Below are positions 36,191 through 45,645 of a DNA stretch of 64,000 nt, in pieces; position 1 is the stretch's first letter, and every line of letters begins with the position of its first letter. This stretch comes from Nocardioides sp. SR21. GTDB lineage: Bacteria > Actinomycetota > Actinomycetes > Propionibacteriales > Nocardioidaceae. Location of the stretch: NCBI RefSeq assembly GCF_022761125.1, contig NZ_JAKWJR010000003.1, positions 310,001 to 374,000 of the forward strand, read 5' to 3'. The translations under genes and the position numbers were made by a program. Below the pieces are notes generated by a model. That model searched no databases, had not been told where the DNA came from, and saw nothing but the letters and a program-made list of their open reading frames with translations.

Positions 36191-37111
36191 ATGCGGTTCA
36201 ACCCCAAGGCCCGGCTGAACACCAGGCGGATGGGCGACTCCGGTCGCTCGGGCGCGCGCGGTGGCGGCGGCGCCGGCCTCCCGATCCCCGGCGGCCTCGC
36301 CGCGGGCGGGGGCATCACCGGCCTGATCGTCGTCATCGTCATCGTCGTGGCCACGCTGTGGCTGGGCGGCGGGCCGGGCGGCGGCTCCGGCGACAGCGCG
36401 TACGACACCTCGCGGATGTCGGACACCGACCGCTACGAGAACTGCAAGACCGGCGAGGACGCGAACAACGACGTCGACTGCGCCCGGGTCGCGGTCGAGA
36501 ACTCGCTGTACGACTACTGGTCGGACACGCTGGACGGGTTCCAGCCCGAGCGGAAGCTGCAGACGTTCAGCGGTGGAGTCTCGACCGGCTGCGGTCAGGC
36601 GTCGGCCGCCGTCGGGCCGTTCTACTGCCCCAGCGACCAGACGATCTACCTGGACACGACGTTCTTCGACGAGGTGCTGGAGCGCCAGCTCGGCGGCCCG
36701 GACGGCGGGTTCGTGGAGCCGTACGTGCTGGCCCACGAGTACGGCCACCACATCCAGAACCTCATGGGCACGATGGGTCGGGTGAAGACCCAGCAGGGCC
36801 CGACGAGCGATGCGGTCCGGCTGGAGCTCCAGGCCGACTGCTACGCGGGCCTGTGGGCGGGTGCCGCCACGCAGACGGAGGACGAGAACGGCGAGGTGCT
36901 GATCGCCGAGCTGACCCAGCAGGACGTCCAGCAGGCCATCGAGGCGGCCGAGGCCGTCGGTGACGACCGGATCCAGTCGGCCGGCGGCGGCGACGTCGAC
37001 CCCGACTCGTTCACCCACGGTTCTGCCGCGCAACGGGTCGAGTGGTTCCGGACCGGATTCGAGTCCGGATCGCTCGACGCCTGCGACACGTTCGCGGCGG
37101 GAGCCCTCTAG
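36191..37111 (+). CDS. YpfJ-type neutral zinc metallopeptidase
   Basis: 306 residues. A basic, Gly-rich cytoplasmic start is followed by one membrane segment (about 42-59), then an extracytoplasmic peptidase domain with VLAHEYGHH (HExxH, residues 182-186), and the conserved ELQADCYAGLW block that contributes the third ligand. Paired Cys (ENCKT and DCAR; CGQ and FYCP) suggest disulfides outside the membrane. GAGGAGGA precedes the ATG. The substrate is unknown. Its end overlaps the convergent kinase gene by 4 bases. Confidence 0.92.
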   Translation: MRFNPKARLNTRRMGDSGRSGARGGGGAGLPIPGGLAAGGGITGLIVVIVIVVATLWLGGGPGGGSGDSAYDTSRMSDTDRYENCKTGEDANNDVDCARVAVENSLYDYWSDTLDGFQPERKLQTFSGGVSTGCGQASAAVGPFYCPSDQTIYLDTTFFDEVLERQLGGPDGGFVEPYVLAHEYGHHIQNLMGTMGRVKTQQGPTSDAVRLELQADCYAGLWAGAATQTEDENGEVLIAELTQQDVQQAIEAAEAVGDDRIQSAGGGDVDPDSFTHGSAAQRVEWFRTGFESGSLDACDTFAAGAL

Positions 37112-38016
37112 AGCTCGAGGAGCGCCTCGAGGTGCGGGAACTGCCGTTGCAGCGCCCGCAGGTGCGGGGCGACCGACGGGTGGCGGTACTTCCCCGCCAG
37201 GGCGCCCTCTCCCCCGGCGACCCGGGCCAGCGCCCACTCCGCGCGGTTCAGCACGGTGTAGACGGCGGTGATCCGGGCACCGAGCGTCACCTCCTCGCGG
37301 GTGGCGAGGCCGTCGGGCAGCCCCATGAGGTACGCGTCGATGAGCGGCTCGAGCTCCTCGCGGGCCGCCAGCGCGTAGTAGCCGAGGTCGCCGCCGACCG
37401 GACCCGTGCCGAGCATCGCCCAGTCGACCGCGACCACGTCGTCGCCGTCGCGACCGCGGAGGTTCGCGGGGGTGGGGTCGCCGTGCTGCGGGACCTGCAT
37501 CAGGGCGTCGGCCTTCGCGAGCATCTCGGTACGCCGCCCCCACAGGACGTCGGCGACGTCGGCGACCGTCGTCCGGGCCAGGGTCGGCCAGCCGCCGCGG
37601 CGTTCGACCCGGTCCATCCGGTCGCGCAGCTGGTTGCGCGCGAGCCACGGCGCCGGCGTCAGCTGGGCGCCGGCGAAGCGACCGAGCGCGTGGGCGACGA
37701 ACAGGCCGCTGGTCGCGGCGTCCTCGACCCACTCCTCGGTGAGCGTGATGCCCTCGACGTCCTCGTCGACCGCGCCGAGCGCCGGGCCGCGCAGGCCCGG
37801 CGTACCGGCGACGATCCCGGCGAGGACCACGTCAGCGGCGCGGCGCCAGTAGGCGAAGTGCCGCGGCTGGCTCAGCTCGGCCTGGTCGTCCTCGAGCGGG
37901 GCGGCGAGCCGCTTCACGACCACGGGCTGATCGCCGAGCGAGGTGCGCCAGACGCCGACCGTGGAGGCACTCGAGCCTGCCGGGAGCGCCAGCCACCCGG
38001 GTTCGGGCTGCCACAT
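37108..38016 (-). CDS. Aminoglycoside phosphotransferase-fold kinase (APH family)
   Basis: 302 residues from ATG 38016, chosen over a more upstream in-frame start because TAGCGT sits 7 bases before it. The catalytic loop is QHGDPTPANLRG and the metal motif is VAVDWAMLGTGPVGGDLGYY, both APH-type. The N-terminal half (LGDQPVVVKRLAAPLEDD) carries the ATP-binding Lys. Many such proteins phosphorylate small metabolites rather than antibiotics, and I would not predict resistance from it. Confidence 0.87.
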   Translation of the reverse strand: MWQPEPGWLALPAGSSASTVGVWRTSLGDQPVVVKRLAAPLEDDQAELSQPRHFAYWRRAADVVLAGIVAGTPGLRGPALGAVDEDVEGITLTEEWVEDAATSGLFVAHALGRFAGAQLTPAPWLARNQLRDRMDRVERRGGWPTLARTTVADVADVLWGRRTEMLAKADALMQVPQHGDPTPANLRGRDGDDVVAVDWAMLGTGPVGGDLGYYALAAREELEPLIDAYLMGLPDGLATREEVTLGARITAVYTVLNRAEWALARVAGGEGALAGKYRHPSVAPHLRALQRQFPHLEALLEL

Positions 38017-38023
38017 GGCTCGC

Positions 38024-38029
38024 ACGCTA
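38024..38029 (-). promoter_or_regulatory. Leaderless-type -10 element of the APH-like gene
   Basis: TAGCGT on the minus strand, 7 bases, then ATG at 38016; the hexamer contains the TAG stop (38027-38029) of the upstream ABC permease gene. Confidence 0.55.
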
Positions 38030-39598
38030 GTGCACGTCGCGCCGCCGGAAGGCCATCTGGCCCGCGACACTCAGGGCGAGTGCCACCGCGGCCACGACCA
38101 GCACCGGTGCCCAGTCGAAGTCCTCGGCGGGCACCATCGGCAGGTGCTCGAACGGTGACACGTCCTGGAGCCACTGCGGGATCTGGAACAGGTCGCCGAA
38201 CAGCATCACGACCGCCGAGAACGCCAACGGCGCCCACGCGAGCACGGTCCACCGCGGGAGCACCCCGAACAGCAACCGGGCGAACCCGCTCAGCACCAGC
38301 ACCGGAGCGAGGTACTGCAGCACCGGCCAGCTGAACGACCACGCTGCCTCGCCGTCACCGGTGACCAGCAGGTAGCCGGCTCCGAGCCCCAGCCCGGCGA
38401 CCGCCAGCACGAGCGCCGTACCGCCCACGGTCACGAGGACGTGGCCGAGCAGCCACCGGCTGCGCGGCAACGCGGTCGCCAGCGTGACCTCGAGGTGTCC
38501 GTTCTCCTCCTCGCCGCGCGGCCGCAGCGCCGAGGCGATCGCGAACCCGGCGCAGATGACCGCGAGCATGAGGATCGACGTGCCGTAGAAGCCGGTGACC
38601 AGGTCGTCGCCGGCCTGCACGAACAGGTCCTGCGAGGTCTGGGAGTCGCCGATCAGCGCCTTCACGTCGTCGCCGATCGCGCCGTACGCGAGGCCCCCGA
38701 GGAACATCCCGCCCGCCCAGCCGAGCACCGCGCCACGCTGGAGCGACCATGCGAGCCCCTCACCGCTGAGCAGCCCACGCCGGGCGCGCGGGCGCCCGGG
38801 TCTCGTGGCGACGATCCCGGACCCGTAGTCGCGGCGGCCGAAGAGGGAGTACGCCGTCGTGAGCGCGACGCCGGCGCCCGCGAGGAGCAGCAGCATCGGC
38901 CACCAGCGAAGCCCGGAGAACTGGTGCATCGCCTGGTACCACCCGATCGGCGAGCACCAGCTGAGCACGCCGTTACCGACGTCCCCGATCGCGCGAAGCA
39001 CGTACGAGAGCGCGATGACGATCCCGGCCACGCCGTACGCCGAACGCGTGCTGGCAGTGAGCTGCATGGCGATGAGCGCGGTGCCGGTGAAGAACCAGCC
39101 CACCGCTGTCGCGCCGAGGCCGAGGCCGAAGGAGTCGGCGCCCGCCAGGCCGTACGCCGTCAGCGAGACCGACACGAGCAGCCCGACGAGCAGGTTCGCG
39201 ACCGCCGCGACGAGGACCGCCGCGGTGGTCGGCGCGTAGCGGCCGACGGCGGACGCGCGGAGCAGCTCGTCGCGCCCGGCCTCCTCCTCGGCGCGGGTGT
39301 GGCGGCCGACGACGAACATGCTCATCAGCCCGACGAGGATCGCGCCGAACGCGGTCGTCTGCCATGCGGTCTGGCCGCCGAGGGTGTCGAGCGCGCGCGG
39401 CGGACCGGCCATCGCGATGAACGCGGCGTTGCCTTCCATGCTCGCGGCCGCCTCGTCGTACTGCTGCTGCGTCGTGTACAGCTGGTCGACGGAGTAGCAG
39501 GTGACGACGTACAGCCCGGCCGCGCCGAGGATCCACCACAGGAGCATCCACTTGTCGCGCTTGAGGAACGTCCAGAGGAACGTGCCGGTCCCGCTCAT
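38027..39598 (-). CDS. ABC-2 type exporter permease (TnrB/polyketide-antibiotic exporter-like)
   Basis: 523 residues with about 12 membrane segments in two similar halves ([25 protein letters not shown] in the first half, [22 protein letters not shown] in the second), as in the two-module permeases called tetronasin/polyketide exporters. The ATG overlaps the stop of its ATPase gene (39595-39598). The pair is likely to export a hydrophobic compound; no biosynthetic cluster is nearby. Confidence 0.9.
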   Translation of the reverse strand: MSGTGTFLWTFLKRDKWMLLWWILGAAGLYVVTCYSVDQLYTTQQQYDEAAASMEGNAAFIAMAGPPRALDTLGGQTAWQTTAFGAILVGLMSMFVVGRHTRAEEEAGRDELLRASAVGRYAPTTAAVLVAAVANLLVGLLVSVSLTAYGLAGADSFGLGLGATAVGWFFTGTALIAMQLTASTRSAYGVAGIVIALSYVLRAIGDVGNGVLSWCSPIGWYQAMHQFSGLRWWPMLLLLAGAGVALTTAYSLFGRRDYGSGIVATRPGRPRARRGLLSGEGLAWSLQRGAVLGWAGGMFLGGLAYGAIGDDVKALIGDSQTSQDLFVQAGDDLVTGFYGTSILMLAVICAGFAIASALRPRGEEENGHLEVTLATALPRSRWLLGHVLVTVGGTALVLAVAGLGLGAGYLLVTGDGEAAWSFSWPVLQYLAPVLVLSGFARLLFGVLPRWTVLAWAPLAFSAVVMLFGDLFQIPQWLQDVSPFEHLPMVPAEDFDWAPVLVVAAVALALSVAGQMAFRRRDVH

Positions 39599-40491
39599 GG
39601 GAGGTCGTCGCCGTAGTGACGGAGGAACAGCTCCTCGAGCGTCGGCGGCTGGCTGGTGAGGCTGCGGACCCCCGCCGGGAGGAGCGCCTGCAGGGCCGCG
39701 TCGAGACGGGCGGTGTCGACCTGGAACCGCACCCGGGTGCCCTCGACGCTCAGGTCGTGGACCCCCTCCAGCGCGTCGAGCCCCGTGGGCGGCCGCTCGA
39801 GCTCGGCGGAGATCGACGTACGGGTCAGGTGCCGCAGGTCCGCGAGCGTCCCGGACTCGACGACCTTGCCCGCACGGATGATGCTGACGCGGTCGCAGAG
39901 CTGCTCGACCTCGGCGAGGATGTGGCTGCTGAGGAGCACGGCGTGGCCGCGGTCGCGGAACTGGTCGACGTAGGTCTGGAAGACCTCCTCCATCAGCGGG
40001 TCCAGGCCGGAGGTCGGCTCGTCGAGCACGAGCAGGTCCACGTCGGAGGCGAGCGCGGCGACCAGCGCGACCTTCTGCCGGTTGCCCTTGGAGTAGGCGC
40101 GGCCCTTCTTGGTCGGGTCGAGCTCGAACGCGTCGACGAGCTCCTGGCGGCGGGCCTCGTCGAGGCTGCCGCGCAGCCGGCCGAGCAGGTCGATGACCTC
40201 GCCGCCGGTGAGGTTCGGCCAGAGGTTCACGTCGCCGGGGACGTACGCGAGACGCTTGTGCAGCGCGGCCGCCTCGCTCCACGGGTCGCCACCGAACAGC
40301 CGCACCTCGCCGCCGTCGCGCCGCAGCAGGCCCAGGAGGACGCGGATCGTGGTGGACTTGCCGGCGCCGTTCGGCCCGAGGAACCCGTGCACCTCCCCCG
40401 GACCCACGTCCAGGTCGAGCCCGTCCAGCGCCCGGAAGCTGCCGAACCTCTTCACCAGGCCGCGGATGTCGATGACGCGCTCGTCGGTCAC
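39595..40491 (-). CDS. ABC exporter ATP-binding protein
   Basis: 298 residues: [19 protein letters not shown], the signature [17 protein letters not shown], Walker [14 protein letters not shown], switch [12 protein letters not shown], and a C-terminal extension of about 80 residues typical of drug-resistance (DrrA-like) ATPases. It forms a coupled pair with the permease downstream. GTG 40491 is 6 bases from a TAACGT hexamer that covers the VLRF1 stop codon, so the pair can be transcribed separately from the gene before it. Confidence 0.94.
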   Translation of the reverse strand: MTDERVIDIRGLVKRFGSFRALDGLDLDVGPGEVHGFLGPNGAGKSTTIRVLLGLLRRDGGEVRLFGGDPWSEAAALHKRLAYVPGDVNLWPNLTGGEVIDLLGRLRGSLDEARRQELVDAFELDPTKKGRAYSKGNRQKVALVAALASDVDLLVLDEPTSGLDPLMEEVFQTYVDQFRDRGHAVLLSSHILAEVEQLCDRVSIIRAGKVVESGTLADLRHLTRTSISAELERPPTGLDALEGVHDLSVEGTRVRFQVDTARLDAALQALLPAGVRSLTSQPPTLEELFLRHYGDDLP

Positions 40492-40497
40492 GACTCG

Positions 40498-40503
40498 ACG
40501 TTA
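40498..40503 (-). promoter_or_regulatory. Leaderless-type -10 element of the ABC-2 exporter pair
   Basis: TAACGT on the minus strand, 6 bases, then GTG at 40491; the hexamer includes the TAA stop (40501-40503) of the VLRF1 gene. Confidence 0.5.
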
Positions 40504-41106
40504 GCGGTTCTCCACCTCGATCCGCGCCGCCTGCGCGTCGGCCACCGCCGCCTCGAGAACGCCCCGCCGGGGGTCGGGTACGGCGAGCCACAGGTCGGTC
40601 CGCGTCGCGTGCTTGAGCCGGGCGTCGGCGAGCACCTCGTCCACCGCCGTGTGGTCCCCGCCCGTCACCAGCGGGCCTCGGAGACCGGCGAGGATCCGCG
40701 CCGCGTGGTCCGCGGCGGCCTCGTAGGCCTGCCGCGCCTGGTTGCCGCGCCGACGGGCGAACCGCTGCTGGCTCTGGCCGCCGGCCTTGGTCCGCCCCTG
40801 CACGTGCCGCTGCCCGACCTTGCTCTCGGTCGTGGTGCCGCCGTGCAGGCGTGCCACCGCGAACCCGCCCTTGCGGACCAGCAGCACGCCCCAGTCGTCG
40901 GGGGCGCCCATCTGCTCCCGGAACGCCTTGCTGTCCGCAGCGCCGGCGTACGACGTGTCGAAGGGAAGCCGCGCGGCGAAGGTACTGCCGTCCTCGGCCA
41001 CTCCCGTCAGGGCGCCGTCAGCGACGGCCAGCTCGGTCGTGCCGTGCCGTGCCCCGAAGTTGAGGACCCACCGCTCGAAACGCTCAGCAGGCACCAGGAC
41101 AGGCAT
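40501..41106 (-). CDS. Actinobacterial VLRF1-type (acVLRF1) peptidyl-tRNA hydrolase
   Basis: 201 residues. The core GRTKAGGQSQQRFARRRGNQ (residues 104-123) matches the Gly-Gly-x-Ser-Gln-Gln-Arg signature of the VLRF1/eRF1-related family, in which a Gln-containing loop acts at the peptidyl-tRNA ester, as in Vms1/ANKZF1. Family members release nascent chains from tRNA on stalled ribosomes. It is followed by a long helix (RQAYEAAADHAARILAG) and a domain ending in AARIEVENR. TAGCGT is 6 bases before the ATG. Family assignment is from the motif. Confidence 0.8.
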   Translation of the reverse strand: MPVLVPAERFERWVLNFGARHGTTELAVADGALTGVAEDGSTFAARLPFDTSYAGAADSKAFREQMGAPDDWGVLLVRKGGFAVARLHGGTTTESKVGQRHVQGRTKAGGQSQQRFARRRGNQARQAYEAAADHAARILAGLRGPLVTGGDHTAVDEVLADARLKHATRTDLWLAVPDPRRGVLEAAVADAQAARIEVENR

Positions 41107-41112
41107 ACCGTG

Positions 41113-41118
41113 ACGCTA
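41113..41118 (-). promoter_or_regulatory. Leaderless-type -10 element of the VLRF1 gene
   Basis: TAGCGT on the minus strand, 6 bases, then ATG at 41106. Confidence 0.55.
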
Positions 41119-41124
41119 TCGGAA

Positions 41125-41274
41125 TCGGCACCGCTGGTGATTGAGGTGAGAGCGAAGCGAGCCTCCACACCAACGTCGGCGACGCGGCGTCCGTCAGATG
41201 CGCGACTGAGGTTTCGAGCCGCCCGTCGCGGCTTCGCAAGCTCAGCCGCGGGGCTCCCTCAACCTCTTCGGGTT
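41125..41274. repeat. Degenerate REP-like intergenic stretch
   Basis: No gene is supported here. The stretch has short inverted blocks such as GAGG...CCTC (41143-41165) around GAGCGAAGCGAGCC, and GAGGTTTCGAG further on. These resemble decayed copies of actinobacterial palindromic repeats. Confidence 0.45.
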
Positions 41275-41301
41275 GCTGCCACCAACTTCGTTGGCGGCAG
41301 C
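41275..41301 (-). terminator. Hairpin at the end of the suf operon
   Basis: On the minus strand GCTGCCGCCAA pairs with TTGGTGGCAGC (one G-U pair) around a 5-base loop, starting 3 bases after the sufT stop. There is no U-tract, as is common for actinobacterial terminators. Confidence 0.6.
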
Positions 41302-41304
41302 ACC

Positions 41305-41667
41305 TCAGACGTTGAAGCCGAGCGCCCGCAGCTGCTCGCGGCCGTCGGGGGTGATCTTGTCGGGGCCCCACGGCGGCATCCAGACCCAGTTGATCGCGAC
41401 GTCGTTGACCAGGCCCTCGAGCGCGCCGTTGGTCTGGTCCTGGATCACGTCGGTCAGCGGGCAGGCCGCGGAGGTGAGCGTCATGTCGATGACGCAGTTC
41501 GAGCTCTCGTCGACGTGCACGCCGTAGACCAGGCCGAGGTCGACGACGTTGATCCCGAGCTCGGGGTCGACGACGTCCTTCATCGCCTCGGTGACGTCCT
41601 CGATCGACACGGTCGCGACCGCACCCGAGGCCTCGGGCACGTCGGGCAGGTCAGAGTGGTCAGCCAT
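41305..41667 (-). CDS. sufT: SufT-like metal-sulfur cluster assembly factor (MIP18/DUF59)
   Basis: 120 residues with the DUF59 core EAMKDVVDPELGINVVDLGLVYGV, the conserved Cys in TSAACPLTDVI, and WMPPWGPDKITPDGREQL at the end. It helps mature certain Fe-S proteins. It is the last gene of the suf operon and overlaps sufU by 8 bases. Confidence 0.92.
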   Translation of the reverse strand: MADHSDLPDVPEASGAVATVSIEDVTEAMKDVVDPELGINVVDLGLVYGVHVDESSNCVIDMTLTSAACPLTDVIQDQTNGALEGLVNDVAINWVWMPPWGPDKITPDGREQLRALGFNV

Positions 41668-42112
41668 GAGAGTCCTCCAGAGATTGGGCCGTGGCGTCCT
41701 TCCAGGCCATCCACGACAGTAGTGCGCACTTCACCCGGGCCGGGAACTTGGCGACACCGGCGAACGCGATGCCGTCCTCCAGCACGTCCTCGTCGGGAAC
41801 GACGGTGCCCTTGCCCTGCATGAGGGTCAGGAACTCCTCGTGGATCGACATCGCGTCGTCGACCTTCTTGCCGATCACGAGGTCGGTCAGCACGGACGCC
41901 GACGCCTGCGAGATCGAGCAGCCGACCGCGTCGTACGACACGTCCTCCACGACGCCGTCGGTGACGTGGACGCGCAGCGTCACCTCGTCGCCGCAGGTCG
42001 GGTTGACGTGGTGGACCTCAGCCTCGAAGGGGTCGCGCAGGCCCTTGTTGTGAGGGTTCTTGTAGTGGTCCAGGATGATCTCCTGGTACAGCGCATCGAG
42101 CTCTTGTGTCAT
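41660..42112 (-). CDS. sufU: SufU iron-sulfur cluster assembly sulfurtransferase/scaffold
   Basis: 150 residues with the three conserved Cys in NPTCGDEV, GCSISQAS and VKCALLSW, plus the Asp of the Zn site. It relays sulfur from SufS. Located 3 bases after sufS, with an 8-base overlap into sufT. Confidence 0.95.
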   Translation of the reverse strand: MTQELDALYQEIILDHYKNPHNKGLRDPFEAEVHHVNPTCGDEVTLRVHVTDGVVEDVSYDAVGCSISQASASVLTDLVIGKKVDDAMSIHEEFLTLMQGKGTVVPDEDVLEDGIAFAGVAKFPARVKCALLSWMAWKDATAQSLEDSHG

Positions 42113-42115
42113 CGA

Positions 42116-43366
42116 TCAACCCAACTTGAAGTACGAGCGGGTGTATTCCAGGCCCTCGACGAGCGCGTCGATCTCGGCCGGCGTCGTGTAGAGGTACGAC
42201 GACATCCGGGTCGAGCTCTGCACGCCGAACCGCGCGTGCGCGGGCTTGGCGCAGTGGTGGCCGGCGCGCACGCCGATACCCCGCGAGTCCAGCACCTGCG
42301 CGATGTCGTGCGGGTGCACGCCGTCGAGCTCGAACGAGATCGCTCCGCCGCGCGACGCGGCGTCCAGCGGACCGAGCACGGTCAGGCCGGGGATCGTGGC
42401 CAGGCCCTCGAGCGCGTACGCCGTGATGGCCTGCTCGTGCCGGTGGATCGCGTCCATGCCGACGTGCGCGAGGTAGTCGACGGCCGCGCCGAGCCCGACC
42501 GCCTCGACGATCGGCGGCGTACCCGCCTCGAAGCGGTGCGGCGCCTTCGCGTAGGTGGACCTCGCCATGGTGACGGTCTCGATCATCTCGCCGCCGCCGT
42601 GGAACGGCGGGAGCTGGTTCAGCAGCTCCTCGCGTCCCCACAGCACGCCGATGCCGGTCGGGCCGACGACCTTGTGCCCGGTGAACACCAGGAAGTCGCA
42701 GCCGGTGGCGGCGACGTCGACGGGCAGCTGCGGCGCTGCCTGCGACGCATCGACCACCGAGTAGGCGCCGACCGCCTTGGCCCGAGCCACCAGGTCCTCG
42801 ACCGGGTTGATCGTGCCGAGCATGTTCGAGACCCAGGTGAACGCGACGACCTTGGTGTTCTCGTCGACCAGCTGGTCGGCGTTCGACAGGTCGAGCCGGC
42901 CGTCGTCGGTCAGGCCGAACCACCGCAGCTCCGCGCCGGACCGCTCGCACGCGAGCTGCCAGGACACGATGTTGGAGTGGTGCTCCATCTCGGTGATGAC
43001 GACGTTGTCGCCGGGACCCAGCTCGATCGTGCGGGCCAGCAGGTTCAGCGCCTCGGTGGCGTTCTTGGTGAACACGACCTCGTTGCGCGACGGCGCGTTC
43101 AGGAACGCCGCGACCTTGTCGCGGGCGCCCTCGAACGCCTCGGTCGACTCGGCGCCGAGCATGTGCATCGCGCGGGCGACGTTCGCGTTGTGCCGCTCGA
43201 GGTGGTCGACCATCGTGTCGATGACGACCTGCGGCTTCTGCGAGGTGTTCGCGCTGTCGAGGTAGACCAGCGGCAGACCACCCGGACCGGTCCGCGACAG
43301 GATCGGGAAGTCGGCGCGGATCACCTCCAGCTCAGGGAGGAGTCCGGGCAGCTGCACGGTGGTCAT
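42116..43366 (-). CDS. sufS: SufS cysteine desulfurase
   Basis: 416 residues from ATG 43366 (one base after the sufC stop). PLP Lys in FTGHKVVGPTGIGVLWG and the active Cys in RAGHHCAKPAHARFG; EMEHHSNIVSWQ is the PLP-stacking His block. It removes sulfur from cysteine as the persulfide donor of the Suf system. Confidence 0.97.
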   Translation of the reverse strand: MTTVQLPGLLPELEVIRADFPILSRTGPGGLPLVYLDSANTSQKPQVVIDTMVDHLERHNANVARAMHMLGAESTEAFEGARDKVAAFLNAPSRNEVVFTKNATEALNLLARTIELGPGDNVVITEMEHHSNIVSWQLACERSGAELRWFGLTDDGRLDLSNADQLVDENTKVVAFTWVSNMLGTINPVEDLVARAKAVGAYSVVDASQAAPQLPVDVAATGCDFLVFTGHKVVGPTGIGVLWGREELLNQLPPFHGGGEMIETVTMARSTYAKAPHRFEAGTPPIVEAVGLGAAVDYLAHVGMDAIHRHEQAITAYALEGLATIPGLTVLGPLDAASRGGAISFELDGVHPHDIAQVLDSRGIGVRAGHHCAKPAHARFGVQSSTRMSSYLYTTPAEIDALVEGLEYTRSYFKLG

Positions 43367-43367
43367 G

Positions 43368-44129
43368 TCAGACCGCCGCCTCGGTGAGGAAGCGCTCGTA
43401 GCCGTTGGCCTCCAGCTCCTCGGCCAGCTCCGGGCCACCGGACTCGGCGACCCTGCCGTTGACGAACACGTGCACGTGGTCGGGCTGGATGTAGCGCAGG
43501 ATCCGCGTGTAGTGCGTGATCAGCAGGACGCCCTTGCCGTCCTGCTCACGGAAGCGGTTGACGCCCTCGGACACGACCTTGAGCGCGTCGATGTCGAGGC
43601 CGGAGTCGGTCTCGTCGAGGATCGCGACCTTCGGGTTCAGCAGCTCGAGCTGGGCGATCTCGTGGCGCTTCTTCTCGCCACCGGAGAAGCCCTCGTTCAC
43701 CGACCGGGTGCCGAACGTCGGGTCGAGGTTGAGCTTCTCGAGCGCGGTGTTGACGTCCTTGACCCAGGTGCGGAGCTTCGGGGCCTCGCCGTCGAGCGCG
43801 GTCTTCGCCGTACGCAGGAAGTTCGACACCGAGACGCCGGGGACCTCGACGGGGTACTGCATCGCGAGGAACAGGCCGGCGCGGGCGCGCTCGTCGACCG
43901 ACATCGCGAGGACGTCCTCGCCGTCGAGGGTCACCGAGCCGCCGGTGATCGTGTACTTGGGGTGACCGGCGATGGAGTACGCCAGGGTCGACTTGCCGGA
44001 GCCGTTCGGGCCCATGATCGCGTGGGTCTCGCCGTCCTTGATGGTCAGCGTGACGCCCTTGAGGATCTCCTTCGGACCGTCCTCGGTGTCGACGGACACC
44101 TGCAGGTCCTTGATGATCAGCTCGCTCAT
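43368..44129 (-). CDS. sufC: SufC Fe-S assembly ATPase
   Basis: 253 residues from ATG 44129. Walker A GPNGSGKSTLAYSIAGHP, signature FSGGEKKRHEIAQL and Walker B VAILDETDSGLDIDALK are the SufC forms. It drives the SufBCD scaffold. The start overlaps the Rieske gene stop by 4 bases. Confidence 0.97.
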   Translation of the reverse strand: MSELIIKDLQVSVDTEDGPKEILKGVTLTIKDGETHAIMGPNGSGKSTLAYSIAGHPKYTITGGSVTLDGEDVLAMSVDERARAGLFLAMQYPVEVPGVSVSNFLRTAKTALDGEAPKLRTWVKDVNTALEKLNLDPTFGTRSVNEGFSGGEKKRHEIAQLELLNPKVAILDETDSGLDIDALKVVSEGVNRFREQDGKGVLLITHYTRILRYIQPDHVHVFVNGRVAESGGPELAEELEANGYERFLTEAAV

Positions 44130-44461
44130 GAGGGGGTGACTCCGTTCAGGGTGGTGGTGGTGTCGACATAGATGTCGTCGCCGCGCACTTCCAGCGGGAA
44201 AGTGGCGACAGGTTCGGTGGCCGGCAGGCCGGTCGGCTTGCCGGTGCGGAGGTCGAAGCGCGAGCCGTGGAGCCAGCACTCGACCGTGCAGTCGTCGACC
44301 TCGCCCTCGCTGAGCGAGACAGCGGCGTGGCTGCAGAGGTCCTGGAGCGCGAAGTACTCGCCGTCGTGACCGGCGACCGCGACGTCGTACTCACCGATCG
44401 TGACGCCGAGCGCCTCGTCGGTGGGGACGTCGGAGACCGCGCAGGCGCGCTCGAACGGCAT
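44126..44461 (-). CDS. Rieske-type [2Fe-2S] ferredoxin within the suf operon
   Basis: 111 residues with Rieske ligands CSHAAVSLSEGEVDDCTVECWLHG: Cys-x-His, then Cys-x2-His. It belongs to the small biphenyl-dioxygenase-ferredoxin class. It sits between sufD and sufC with 1- and 4-base overlaps, which means stoichiometric translation with the scaffold. An electron donor role in cluster assembly or repair is plausible but not known to me as proven. Confidence 0.92.
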   Translation of the reverse strand: MPFERACAVSDVPTDEALGVTIGEYDVAVAGHDGEYFALQDLCSHAAVSLSEGEVDDCTVECWLHGSRFDLRTGKPTGLPATEPVATFPLEVRGDDIYVDTTTTLNGVTPS

Positions 44462-45645
44462 CAGTCGAGGTCCTTCAGCACGTTCTTCGCGAGCTCGGCC
44501 TCGACCGTGCTCAGCAGCTGCTCCTCGATCATCGGGATGCCGACCTTGCGGATCAGGTCGTTGAAGAAGCCGTGCACGACCAGCCGGCGCGCCTCCTTCT
44601 CCGAGACACCGCGCGAGCGCAGGTAGAACAGCTGCTCGTCGTCGAACCGGGCGGTCGCGGACGCGTGGCCGGCGCCCTCGATCTCGCCGGTCTCGATCTC
44701 GAGGTTCGGCACCGAGTCGGCCTGGCAGCCGTCGGAGAGGACCAGGTTGCGGTTCTCCTCGTAGGTCTCGATGCCCTCGGCGACCTTGCGGATCAGCACG
44801 TTGCCGATCCAGACCGTGTGCGCGCCCTGACCCTGCAGCGCGCCCTTGTAGACCACGTGGCTCTTGGTCTTCGGCGCGGTGTGGTCGGCGAACAGCCGGT
44901 GCTCGAGGTGCTGGCCCGCGTCGGCGAAGTACAGGCCGAGCAGCTCGGCGTCGCCGCCCGGGCCGGCGTACTCGACGTTGGCGTGCATGCGGACGACGTC
45001 GCCGCCGAAGCTGATCGACGTGTGCTTGACCGTGGCGTCGCGGCCGACCCGGATCGCGTCGCGGCCGAGGTGCACCGCGTCGTCATCCCAGTCCTGCAGC
45101 GAGAGGACGTTCGCGGCGGCGCCGTCACCGACCAGCACGGTCGTGATGGCGGCGTAGCGGGCGGAGCCGGTGTGCACGATCGCGACGGTCGCCTGGGCGT
45201 GCCGTCCGACGCGGACGATGAGCCGGCCCCAGACCAGGTCGTCGACGGACTCGCCGTGCAGGCGCAGCACGATCGGCTCGGCGATCTCGGCCTCGGCCGG
45301 GACGTCGAGCAGCAGCGCACCGGCGTTCGCGGCGGCCAGCGCCGACGGCCGGTCGTTGGGTGCGAGCTCGCCGATCTCGCGCGCCTCGGCGTCGCTGATC
45401 TCGGTGAGGGTCACGCCGGCCGGCAGCGTGGTCTCCCACGTCAGCGCGGCGGTCGAGGCCTCACCGTCGAGGATCCCGCGCAGCCGCTTGAGCGGCGTGA
45501 AGCGCCAGATCTCCTCGCGCCCGGTCGGCACCGGGTGGTCGCCCAGGTCGTACGACGGCGGCGGGTTCAGGTGGCTGAACCCCGGGCCGAGCTCCAGGGC
45601 GGACGCCGCGCTCTCGAGCGCGTTGTCAGTCACAGTCGAAGTCAC
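44461..45645 (-). CDS. sufD: SufD Fe-S scaffold subunit
   Basis: 394 residues. The SufD/SufB beta-helix domain is clear, with FADAGQHLEHRLFADHTAPKTKSHVVYKGALQGQGAHTVWIGNVLI and the C-terminal helical end GVSEKEARRLVVHGFFNDLI. It forms the SufB-C2-D complex. It is separated from sufB by 99 bases containing a palindrome and an AT-rich patch, the only sizeable gap in the operon. Confidence 0.95.
   Translation of the reverse strand: MTSTVTDNALESAASALELGPGFSHLNPPPSYDLGDHPVPTGREEIWRFTPLKRLRGILDGEASTAALTWETTLPAGVTLTEISDAEAREIGELAPNDRPSALAAANAGALLLDVPAEAEIAEPIVLRLHGESVDDLVWGRLIVRVGRHAQATVAIVHTGSARYAAITTVLVGDGAAANVLSLQDWDDDAVHLGRDAIRVGRDATVKHTSISFGGDVVRMHANVEYAGPGGDAELLGLYFADAGQHLEHRLFADHTAPKTKSHVVYKGALQGQGAHTVWIGNVLIRKVAEGIETYEENRNLVLSDGCQADSVPNLEIETGEIEGAGHASATARFDDEQLFYLRSRGVSEKEARRLVVHGFFNDLIRKVGIPMIEEQLLSTVEAELAKNVLKDLD

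Noticed and set aside
37108..38016. Aminoglycoside resistance from the APH-like gene
   Set aside because: The APH fold covers many metabolic kinases; nothing specific to aminoglycosides is visible.
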